Assembly: GCA_029987395.1 (NCBI GenBank)
Contig: DALTVX010000002.1
Coordinates: forward strand, 1-5,911
From: Methanocorpusculum sp.
GTDB lineage: Archaea > Halobacteriota > Methanomicrobia > Methanomicrobiales > Methanocorpusculaceae
Reading direction: 5' to 3'
Length of the DNA stretch: 5,911 bases
Shown: positions 1 through 4,836 of the stretch, in pieces
Position numbering within the stretch: the stretch's first letter is position 1
How the letters are laid out: each line of letters starts with the position of its first letter
Made by a program: the position numbers and the translations under genes
The notes under the pieces: model-generated
Told to the model about the DNA's origin: nothing
The model's database searches: none
The model's input: the letters and a program-made list of their open reading frames with translations, nothing else

Positions 1-103
1 AGTGGGTATTTTGATGAACTTTGGGAAGAAGGGCAAACTCGACTGGAAACGATTTGTGTACACAAATGATCGTTATTTCGAAAAGGAGAATGTACCTAAA
101 TAA
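1..103 (+). CDS. GxxExxY-family protein, C-terminal fragment (cut by window edge)
   Basis: An open frame runs from the left edge (first full codon at position 2) to a TAA at 101-103, giving 33 residues. The tail reads VGILMNFGKKGKLDWKRFVY followed by 13 mostly charged residues. The 'vGLLiNFG...l..KR' pattern is the characteristic C-terminal end of GxxExxY proteins, a small family of about 120-130 residues in the PD-(D/E)XK nuclease-like superfamily. Their cellular role is not established, and the catalytic part lies outside the window. A strong hairpin begins 7 bp after the stop, as expected for a real gene end. The call rests on this short motif, so the family is probable and the function is open. 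Confidence 0.7.
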   Translation, partial: VGILMNFGKKGKLDWKRFVYTNDRYFEKENVPK

Positions 104-110
104 ACAGAAG

Positions 111-131
111 AAAACCCGCGACGCGGGTTTT
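111..131 (+). terminator. Perfect stem-loop just after the GxxExxY stop codon
   Basis: Ten-base arms AAAACCCGCG (111-120) and CGCGGGTTTT (122-131) are exact reverse complements around one base; in RNA the closing pairs would open to a slightly larger loop. A flank on the left and TTTT on the right make it resemble an intrinsic terminator. It starts 7 bp after the TAA at 101-103. It is symmetric and could act on either strand. Confidence 0.7.
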
Positions 132-134
132 CCA

Positions 135-242
135 GCATTTTCTACGCTGTCGTTCCGACCACGCGGAGCCGATCAGGCGTAGCGTAGGAACGCGACCGAG
201 GAGTGAAACGACGAGGTCAAGAGGACAGCGTAAAGAAAATGC
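135..242. repeat. Long-range inverted repeat (foldback) with 17-bp arms
   Basis: The arm at 135-151 (GCATTTTCTACGCTGTC) pairs over all 17 bases with the arm at 224-242, which has a 2-base bulge (AA at 232-233). Inside, CGTTCC (151-156) can pair with GGAACG (187-192), and GACC (157-160) with GGTC (215-218). The arms could therefore close a branched structure of about 108 nt if transcribed. Bacterial REP/MITE-like elements fold in a similar way, but I do not recognise this one. Confidence 0.6.
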
Positions 243-262
243 GATTCGCGAAGATTCGCGAT
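243..262. repeat. Tandem 10-bp repeat GATTCGCGAA/GATTCGCGAT
   Basis: Two adjacent copies, 243-252 and 253-262, differ only at the last base. Each contains TCGCGA, itself palindromic, so the pair can also form a short hairpin. The same TTCGCG core reappears in the two longer direct repeats downstream. Confidence 0.6.
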
Positions 263-267
263 TGCGT

Positions 268-284
268 GCAAGCCGAAGGCTTGC
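268..284. repeat. Perfect stem-loop GCAAGCC-GAA-GGCTTGC
   Basis: Arms of 7 bp (268-274 and 278-284) close a 3-base loop with no mismatch. It lies 9 bp before a second perfect stem-loop, so the two look like parts of one structured element. There is no T-tract next to it, which argues against a simple terminator. Confidence 0.6.
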
Positions 285-293
285 GTGCCGCCT

Positions 294-314
294 CAAGCGG
301 ATAAAATCCGCTTG
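294..314. repeat. Perfect stem-loop CAAGCGGAT-AAA-ATCCGCTTG
   Basis: Arms of 9 bp (294-302 and 306-314) close an AAA loop with no mismatch. It sits between the 268-284 hairpin and the first copy of the 28-bp direct repeat. Confidence 0.65.
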
Positions 315-318
315 GGCT

Positions 319-403
319 AATTCGCGGTGGGATATCTCATGTGTCCGGTGACCAACCAACACCCTTATTTTGTAGAAATTCGCGGTGGGATTCTCATGCG
401 TCC
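319..403. repeat. Imperfect direct repeat, 28 bp and 27 bp, 58 bp apart
   Basis: Copy one at 319-346 and copy two at 377-403 share AATTCGCGGTGGGAT, then TCTCATG and GTCC. They differ by a one-base deletion and one T-to-C change. The 30-bp spacer (347-376) is unrelated to them. With only two copies, no palindromic repeat ends and no cas gene, this is not a CRISPR array; a duplicated remnant of a dispersed element is more likely. Confidence 0.65.
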
Positions 404-499
404 AAGCTGATCCCGCACACGAAATCAAATTGAATTGTGCAAAAAACACTGCTTGATGATAGAACGAATTCAAGAGAGGGTCAAAAACCCAAGTCAGAG

Positions 500-519
500 A
501 AAAAACTAAAAAAAAAAAG
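500..519 (-). terminator. Oligo-T terminator of mrp
   Basis: On the minus strand an 11-T run (508-518) and a 6-T run (500-505) follow directly after the mrp stop codon. Archaeal RNA polymerase terminates at U-rich tracts without needing a hairpin, and none is seen here. Confidence 0.6.
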
Positions 520-520
520 A

Positions 521-1381
521 TTATTCTTTTGCTTCGATTACAGCGATGAGATTTTCCATCACCTTATCAACCGCGTCCCAGGTCGGACTCGTCTTGCCCG
601 GGGTTCGGACAATAAACGGTCTTCCCTCGTCCGCTGCTTTACGCATCTCGATATCCAGCGGGATCGCGCCAAGATAGGGCACATCATACTGCTTTGCTAC
701 CTTCTCGCCGCCGCCTTTACCAAAGAGATCGATAACCTCACCACAGTGCGGGCAGGCCATCCCTGACATATTCTCGATGATACCAAGAACAGACAGATCC
801 ATCATTTTAATGAACTTGATCGCCTTCGTCGCATCTAACACTGCAACATCCTGCGGGGTCGTAACAATTACGGCGCCTTCTACGTTTGGAGCAAACTGGA
901 TGATGTTCAATGCTTCATCGCCGGTTCCTGGGGGAAGATCCACAATCAAATAGTCAAGATCGCCCCATTCAACGTCACCGAGGAACTGCTTTGTCGCGGC
1001 CGCCTTCATCGGGCCTCGCCATACGATAGGACTATCGGTTTCCGCCAGTAAAAGGGCGATCGAGACCACCTTCAATGATCCCGTCACCTTGACCGGCATG
1101 ATATGTTCCCCGACCGCCTGAAGCTGCAGATCTTCAATACCGAGCATCTTAGCGATCGAAGGTCCGTGGAGATCAAGATCTAAAAGCCCGGTCTGATATC
1201 CGTGACTGGAAAGCGCATAGGCAAGATTCACCGACACGGTACTCTTTCCAACGCCGCCTTTTCCGGACAGAACCAAAATAACGTGACGAACGTTGATCTT
1301 AGATTTCTCAGGCTTGTATGGGGCTGATTCAGGCTTCTTTGCAGGGGTTTCGCTGGTTTCTTTCTTTGTTTCTAGGGTCAT
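521..1381 (-). CDS. Mrp/NBP35-family Fe-S cluster carrier ATPase (ApbC-like)
   Basis: A 286-residue cytosolic P-loop ATPase of the Mrp/NBP35/ApbC type. Members bind an Fe-S cluster at a dimer interface and pass it to apo-proteins, with ATPase activity needed in vivo. Counting from the chosen Met: a polar, Lys/Glu/Pro-rich leader (1-32), a deviant Walker A SGKGGVGKST (39-48), switch I DLDLHGPS (68-75), DLPPGTGD (148-155), the family CxxC (C210, C213) that ligates the cluster, and GKGGGEKVA after it. Length is normal, without an extra N-terminal ferredoxin-type Cys motif. I chose the ATG at 1379-1381 because GGAG lies 9 nt upstream; an ATG 15 bp earlier (1394-1396) would add MEHHY but has no visible ribosome site. 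The gene is transcribed away from prx. The family call is firm; the client proteins are unknown. Confidence 0.93.
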   Translation of the reverse strand: MTLETKKETSETPAKKPESAPYKPEKSKINVRHVILVLSGKGGVGKSTVSVNLAYALSSHGYQTGLLDLDLHGPSIAKMLGIEDLQLQAVGEHIMPVKVTGSLKVVSIALLLAETDSPIVWRGPMKAAATKQFLGDVEWGDLDYLIVDLPPGTGDEALNIIQFAPNVEGAVIVTTPQDVAVLDATKAIKFIKMMDLSVLGIIENMSGMACPHCGEVIDLFGKGGGEKVAKQYDVPYLGAIPLDIEMRKAADEGRPFIVRTPGKTSPTWDAVDKVMENLIAVIEAKE

Positions 1382-1448
1382 GTAGTGATGCTCCATTCAG
1401 TGTCATGCTGCAGAAGAGCGAACGTAGATGCAGCAAAACGATTGAGAA

Positions 1449-1456
1449 AAATTTAT
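1449..1456 (-). promoter_or_regulatory. Possible TATA box of mrp
   Basis: On the minus strand ATAAATTT lies about 70 bp before the preferred mrp start codon and is followed by TTCTC, giving a plausible TATA box and a leader of about 40 nt. It stands directly beside the inverted repeat at 1459-1477. It was picked by composition and position only. Confidence 0.35.
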
Positions 1457-1458
1457 GA

Positions 1459-1477
1459 GAACTCCGGATTGGAGTTC
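1459..1477. promoter_or_regulatory. Inverted repeat GAACTCC-N5-GGAGTTC in the mrp/prx spacer
   Basis: Perfect 7-bp arms (1459-1465 and 1471-1477) around a 5-base loop, immediately upstream of the possible mrp TATA box. Position and symmetry fit an operator for a dimeric regulator; an RNA hairpin at the 3' end of the prx transcript is also possible. Confidence 0.4.
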
Positions 1478-1482
1478 ATGTT

Positions 1483-1506
1483 GATCGGATCCGATCTAAA
1501 GATCGG
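1483..1506. repeat. Two overlapping palindromes downstream of prx
   Basis: GATCGGATCCGATC (1483-1496) is a perfect 14-bp palindrome. It overlaps a second perfect inverted repeat, CCGATCT-AA-AGATCGG (1491-1506). The two cannot form as RNA hairpins at the same time. On the minus strand they begin 31 nt after the prx stop, with T-rich DNA between, so a 3'-end or terminator role is possible; a protein-binding role at the mrp promoter is the alternative. Confidence 0.5.
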
Positions 1507-1536
1507 GGGTATGAGAGGGCAGAAAAACGCGAGAGA

Positions 1537-2298
1537 TTATTTTTTCTCACGTCTGAAACACATGAACCAGTCAAGACAATACTCATTGTCCTTCTTTGAT
1601 TCCATGCGTTCCTTTGCCGTTCCACAGGAACCGGCGGTCGGGATGATAACATCGTCGCCCGGGCGCCAGTCTGCGGGTGTTGCCACGTGGTCTTCATCGG
1701 CCTTCTGAAGAGCGAGGATGATACGTTTGATCTCATCGAAGTTTCTTCCCATCGAGAGAGGATAATACAGGATCGTCCGGATCTTTGCGAGCGGATCGAT
1801 CACGAACACGGCGCGAACTGCCTGGGTGTTCGACTGACCCGGCTGGATCATGCCGAATTTATTGGCAACATCCATACGGATATCCTCAATCAGAGGGAAC
1901 TTGACCTCAATGTTCTTCAATCCATTCCATTCGATCTCCTGGATCTTACGGAGCCAGGCGATGTGGGCATAGAGTGAATCGACAGAGAGACCGATAAGCT
2001 CGGTGTTCAATGCCGCAAATTCGTCTGCCATCGAGGCAAACGTCATGAATTCAGTTGTACAAACCGGGGTGAAGTCTGCTGGGTGGGAGAAGAGAATGAC
2101 CCATTTACCTGCATAATCCTGCGGGAAATGGATCGGTCCCTGGGTCGTTACCGCGTCAAAAGACGGGGCGGCCTCACCGATAAGCGGCATCCTGCCACCG
2201 GCTTTTTGCAGATCTTCGCCGTGGTGTCTATCATAATGGTGGTAATGATGACAGCAGGTCTCTGCATCTTTTGTAGTGTCTGCTGGTGTTTTTTCCAT
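1537..2298 (-). CDS. Peroxiredoxin, archaeal Prx6 type, with His-rich N-terminal extension
   Basis: A 253-residue thiol peroxidase that reduces H2O2 and organic peroxides. Residues 37-253 match the family start to end: MPLIGEAAPSF (37-47), the active site PADFTPVCTTE (73-83) with peroxidatic C80 and T77, and a conserved Arg (R162) in QAVRAVFVIDP. The C-terminal cysteines C225, C241 and C247 are spaced like those of the archaeal enzymes that use C-terminal resolving cysteines (161 residues from C80 to C241, then 6 to C247). The unusual part is residues 1-36, containing CCHHYHHYDRHH (15-26). The start is well supported: GGAGGT on the minus strand (2305-2310) ends 6 nt before the ATG at 2296-2298, whereas the usual family start would be Met37. 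There is no signal peptide, so it is cytosolic. It lies 57 bp after the DUF134 gene, probably in one operon. Confidence 0.93.
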   Translation of the reverse strand: MEKTPADTTKDAETCCHHYHHYDRHHGEDLQKAGGRMPLIGEAAPSFDAVTTQGPIHFPQDYAGKWVILFSHPADFTPVCTTEFMTFASMADEFAALNTELIGLSVDSLYAHIAWLRKIQEIEWNGLKNIEVKFPLIEDIRMDVANKFGMIQPGQSNTQAVRAVFVIDPLAKIRTILYYPLSMGRNFDEIKRIILALQKADEDHVATPADWRPGDDVIIPTAGSCGTAKERMESKKDNEYCLDWFMCFRREKK

Positions 2299-2304
2299 AA
2301 GAGT

Positions 2305-2310
2305 ACCTCC
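2305..2310 (-). promoter_or_regulatory. Strong Shine-Dalgarno of prx, fixing the extended start
   Basis: The minus strand reads GGAGGTACTCTTATG. This near-perfect ribosome site supports the Met that includes the histidine-rich extension. Confidence 0.8.
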
Positions 2311-2355
2311 ATAGGGAGTAGAGCTGATATGTCTGATACAAAGATCCTGCGGCTA

Positions 2356-2727
2356 TTATTCTTCGTTATGAATACGGCAGTCGTCCGGGTGGACACCCTC
2401 GAACGTGTGCGGGCAGCAGGATATTTTGAGGATCTTTCCGTTGACCAATGCGTCCGCTAGTTTAAAGCGGGCGTCATGCAGGTCACGCCATGCCGTTTTT
2501 CTTGAAACGCCCATGACTCCTGCGGCATCCTCCTGTGAAAGCCCTTCGAGATCGACGAGTTTTAAGACCGCGATCTCTTCAGGGTACAATGTGACCATCT
2601 CAATGTTGGCCTTTCTTCTCGGGCAGACCGGAGCATAACACCCCGGGGTTTCATTGAGCTCGACACATCGCCGTACCCTCGGTCTTCCACAACTAACTTT
2701 TGATGGATTTCCAGGGTTTCCAGGCAT
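2356..2727 (-). CDS. DUF134 family protein, Cys-rich HTH regulator candidate
   Basis: A 123-residue protein of the DUF134 family, which occurs in archaea and some anaerobic bacteria and whose function is unproven. The family opening GRPRVRRCVE is at 14-23. A helix-turn-helix like sigma-70 region 4 follows (about 48-92: LYPEEIAVLKLVDLEGLSQE, then GVSRKTAWRDLHDARFKLA), so DNA binding is likely. It is cysteine-rich for its size (C13, C21, C30, C35, C104, C105, C117, with His106, His113 and His120), which suits metal or Fe-S binding or thiol redox sensing; that is inference. The ATG at 2725-2727 is the only ATG before GRPR; it has no clear Shine-Dalgarno, and its Asn/Pro/Gly-rich first 12 residues are not typical, so the true start is uncertain. 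It precedes prx on the same strand and diverges from atwA. Confidence 0.85.
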   Translation of the reverse strand: MPGNPGNPSKVSCGRPRVRRCVELNETPGCYAPVCPRRKANIEMVTLYPEEIAVLKLVDLEGLSQEDAAGVMGVSRKTAWRDLHDARFKLADALVNGKILKISCCPHTFEGVHPDDCRIHNEE

Positions 2728-2894
2728 ATCTTGACTCGTACTGGATATTTTCTCGTGCCATAGCTAAATGGTTTTCGTTTAACTCGTCATGGCTTGGAAA
2801 ATATACAGTGTGTACTCATATGCGACAAAATATATTAATGTATGTAACGCGAATCATTTGGAATAGTAGTTATCCGTATGTATTGGAGATGAGT
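2728..2894. promoter_or_regulatory. Divergent promoter region between DUF134-prx and atwA
   Basis: This 167-bp region must hold the start signals of both transcription units. For atwA, AAAATATATT (2827-2836) is the best TATA box, about 60 bp before the chosen start. For the DUF134 gene, the minus strand offers TATATTTTCC near 2796-2805 (leader of about 48 nt) and AAAATATCC near 2743-2751, which seems too close to its ATG. A frame open on the plus strand from 2700 to atwA is AT-rich, crosses these boxes and overlaps the DUF134 start, so I treat it as non-coding. Confidence 0.55.
2827..2836 (+). promoter_or_regulatory. Likely TATA box of atwA
   Basis: AAAATATATT is the closest match to an archaeal TATA box before atwA. 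A start site about 25 bp on, near 2858, would leave a leader of roughly 37 nt containing the GGAG ribosome site at 2885-2888. Confidence 0.5.
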
Positions 2895-4529
2895 ATGTCG
2901 ACCCCATTTATAACAATAGAAAATGTATGTAAGGATTTTGGCGAGACCGAGAAGGTTCGTGTGCTCGACAATGTCTGCCTTGATATCGCGGAAGGAGAGA
3001 TCGTTGGTGTGATCGGTAGATCGGGCTGCGGAAAGACGGTTTTGATCCATCTTATCCGAGGTATCGATACGCCACCGACGAGCGGTAAAATCATCTATCA
3101 TATTGCCCGATGTAAAAAATGCGGCAGGATAGAGTTTAGAAGCGATGCCGGAAAAGCCTGTCCTGCCTGTGGGGAGAAGCTTTTTTCTGAGGATGTGGAT
3201 TTCTGGGCGCCGGAGAATGAGGCGATCAAGGCAAAGATCATGAGCCGGACGTCGTTGATGTTTCAGAGGACCTTTTCGCTGTACGGGGATGACCGGGTGA
3301 TCGAGAATGTTTTGCGGGCACTTGACGATATCAATTATCCGTCGAATAAGGCAATTTCCCGTGCGGCAGATCTGGTGGATGAGGTCCGTCTGAGTCACCG
3401 GATGATGCATGTTGCCCGGGATCTTTCGGGGGGGGAGAAGCAGCGTGTGGTGCTTGCCCGGCAGCTGGCCCGCGAGCCGCTGTTTTTGTGCGCTGATGAG
3501 CCGACGGGGACTCTTGATCCAAAGACGGCGAAGGTGGTCCATGGACTGCTGAAGTCTGCGGGGGTGGAGAACCGGATGGGTATGGTGATCACGTCGCACT
3601 TTTCCCAGGTGCTTGAGGAGGTGTGCGATCGGGCTGTTTTGATGGATGACGGGCGGATCATGATGGTGGGGGAGCCTGAGGAGATCGTGGATGAGTTTAT
3701 GAAGGGGTGTAAGGATGATTGTACGTATACATGTACGGACTGCGGAGAGCCGATCGTTCGGGCGAAGGATCTTTCAAAGAAGTTCGTGGCGGTGGATCGT
3801 GGGGTGATCAATGCGGTGGATAAGGTGAGTTTCGAGGTGTATGAGCGGGAGATCCTGGGGATCATCGGGGTGTCGGGCGGAGGTAAGACGACTCTGTCGA
3901 AGATGATCGCGGGTCTGTATGAGCCAACAGGGGGGACGCTGGATGTGCGGGTGGGGGATGAGTGGGTGGATATGCGTAAGCCCGGGTATGAGTTCCGCGG
4001 CCGAGCGAAGCAGTATATCGGACTTTTGCATCAGGAGTATGATCTGTATCCTCACCGAACGGTGATCGATAATTTGACGGAGGCGATCGGTTTGGAGTTT
4101 CCAAAGGAGCTTGCTGTTCGAAAGGCTGTGATCACTCTGAAGATGGCGGGTTTTACGGAGAAGAAGGCGAAGGATATTTTGCATCGGAAGCCTTCTGAGT
4201 TGTCGGAGGGTGAGAAGCATCGTGTGGCTCTGGGTCAGGTTTTGATCAGGGAGCCGAGGATCATTTTGCTGGATGAGCCGACGGGGACGATGGATCCGAT
4301 CACGAAGATCGATGTGAAGCATTCGATCGTACATGCCCGGGATGAGATGGATGAGACGTTTGTTATTGTGTCTCATGATATGGATTTCGTGCGGGATGTG
4401 TGTGATCGGTGTATGTTTATCCGTGGGGGAAAGATCGTAGCGGAGGGACCAACGGCGGATGTGCTCTCGCAGATCTCGGATGATGAGGTGGAGAGGATGG
4501 CGGAGGATCTGGAGACTGGGGCTAAATAA
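2895..4529 (+). CDS. atwA: Methyl-coenzyme M reductase system component A2 (tandem ABC ATPase)
   Basis: A 544-residue soluble protein with two ABC ATPase domains and no membrane segment. Component A2 is known to be required, with ATP, for reductive activation of methyl-coenzyme M reductase, the last enzyme of methanogenesis. Domain 1: Walker A GRSGCGKT (41-48), Q-loop Q124, signature LSGGEKQR (177-184), Walker B LFLCADEP (196-203), switch His235. Domain 2: Walker A GVSGGGKT (325-332), Q-loop Q380, signature LSEGEKHR (436-443), Walker B IILLDEPTG (456-464), switch His494. Both sites look intact. A zinc-ribbon-like insert (C73, C76, C89, C92) follows Walker A1, and a second cysteine cluster (C272, C276, C280, C283) joins the domains. 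I chose the ATG at 2895 because GGAG (2885-2888) ends 6 nt before it and STPFITIENVCKDF is a normal ABC opening; an ATG at 2889 is too close. A run of eight G (3428-3435) encodes part of signature 1. Confidence 0.95.
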   Translation: MSTPFITIENVCKDFGETEKVRVLDNVCLDIAEGEIVGVIGRSGCGKTVLIHLIRGIDTPPTSGKIIYHIARCKKCGRIEFRSDAGKACPACGEKLFSEDVDFWAPENEAIKAKIMSRTSLMFQRTFSLYGDDRVIENVLRALDDINYPSNKAISRAADLVDEVRLSHRMMHVARDLSGGEKQRVVLARQLAREPLFLCADEPTGTLDPKTAKVVHGLLKSAGVENRMGMVITSHFSQVLEEVCDRAVLMDDGRIMMVGEPEEIVDEFMKGCKDDCTYTCTDCGEPIVRAKDLSKKFVAVDRGVINAVDKVSFEVYEREILGIIGVSGGGKTTLSKMIAGLYEPTGGTLDVRVGDEWVDMRKPGYEFRGRAKQYIGLLHQEYDLYPHRTVIDNLTEAIGLEFPKELAVRKAVITLKMAGFTEKKAKDILHRKPSELSEGEKHRVALGQVLIREPRIILLDEPTGTMDPITKIDVKHSIVHARDEMDETFVIVSHDMDFVRDVCDRCMFIRGGKIVAEGPTADVLSQISDDEVERMAEDLETGAK

Positions 4530-4554
4530 TTAGTTGGATGGAATTTAATAATAC

Positions 4555-4561
4555 TTTTTTT
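4555..4561 (+). terminator. Oligo-T terminator of atwA
   Basis: Seven T residues begin 25 nt after the atwA stop, preceded by AT-rich sequence (TTTAATAATAC). This fits archaeal U-tract termination; no hairpin is seen. Confidence 0.5.
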
Positions 4562-4772
4562 CAGGTGGTTTGGGGTGGTTTCGTGCTCTTTGGAAGGCGC
4601 ACAAGGATCTGATCATCATTTCATTCTTCTTTCATACTTCTGAGTAATGTATAGGACGCCGAAAAATAAATAGGGTGAGAATTTGGCAACACGAGAGGAT
4701 CATCCAATCAAAAAATAGGATCTCTGTAATGGATAGGTTCCTAGGTTGTTGAAATCAAACTGGCACACTTAG

Positions 4773-4786
4773 GTCATATTAATGAC
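4773..4786 (+). promoter_or_regulatory. GTCAT-ATTA-ATGAC: promoter or operator of the DUF2249-like gene
   Basis: Exact 5-bp inverted arms enclose ATTA; the central CATATTAATG is also TATA-like. It lies about 57 bp before the start codon, so transcription would begin near 4806 with a leader of about 30 nt. The symmetry could be an operator overlapping the TATA box, but arms this short can arise by chance. Confidence 0.4.
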
Positions 4787-4836
4787 ACCATGCGACAATA
4801 GCTTATTATTCCACATGGAAAAAATGGAGAAATAAC

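Larger units (their letters stand above)
132..499. other. Repeat- and hairpin-rich intergenic block with no supported gene
   Basis: This stretch lies between two convergent genes and holds no convincing coding region. A 125-codon frame on the minus strand (96-473) is open across it, but it runs through the terminator, hairpins and direct repeats and has no matching protein signature that I recognise. The block contains a long-range foldback (135-242), a tandem 10-bp repeat (243-262), two perfect stem-loops (268-284 and 294-314) and a 27/28-bp direct repeat (319-346 and 377-403). The core TTCGCG occurs four times (245, 255, 321, 379). It may be a non-autonomous repeat element or a structured RNA. 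Confidence 0.6.
4530..4836 (+). other. AT-rich intergenic region after atwA
   Basis: No gene is supported in these 307 bp. A 7-T run ends atwA. A frame of 24 codons (4538-4612) is too short and lacks a ribosome site. AT-rich boxes occur near 4663-4672 and 4773-4786, the latter probably the promoter of the next gene. Base composition drops sharply compared with atwA. Confidence 0.6.

Noticed and set aside
319..403. Possible mini-CRISPR
   Set aside because: There are only two imperfect copies with a length difference, a single spacer and no cas genes in the window.
96..473. 125-codon minus-strand open frame across the repeat block
   Set aside because: It passes through the perfect terminator hairpin, both stem-loops and both direct repeats, overlaps the GxxExxY stop, and has no recognisable domain or ribosome site.
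437..766. 109-codon plus-strand frame
   Set aside because: It is the antisense shadow of the mrp 3' end and includes the A-run that ends mrp.
1385..1977. Plus- and minus-strand frames around 1385-1977
   Set aside because: They are shadows of mrp and prx in other frames; the real genes carry complete family motifs.
2700..2894. 65-residue upstream extension of atwA
   Set aside because: It overlaps the start of the divergent DUF134 gene, covers the TATA-like boxes, and resembles no ABC protein; the ATG at 2895 has a well-spaced GGAG.
2835..4376. Long minus-strand frames (254, 200 and 156 codons) opposite atwA
   Set aside because: They are antisense shadows rich in Arg, His and Pro caused by the codon bias of atwA, with no domain.
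4538..4612. 24-codon plus-strand frame after atwA
   Set aside because: It spans the T-run terminator and has no ribosome site or known peptide family.
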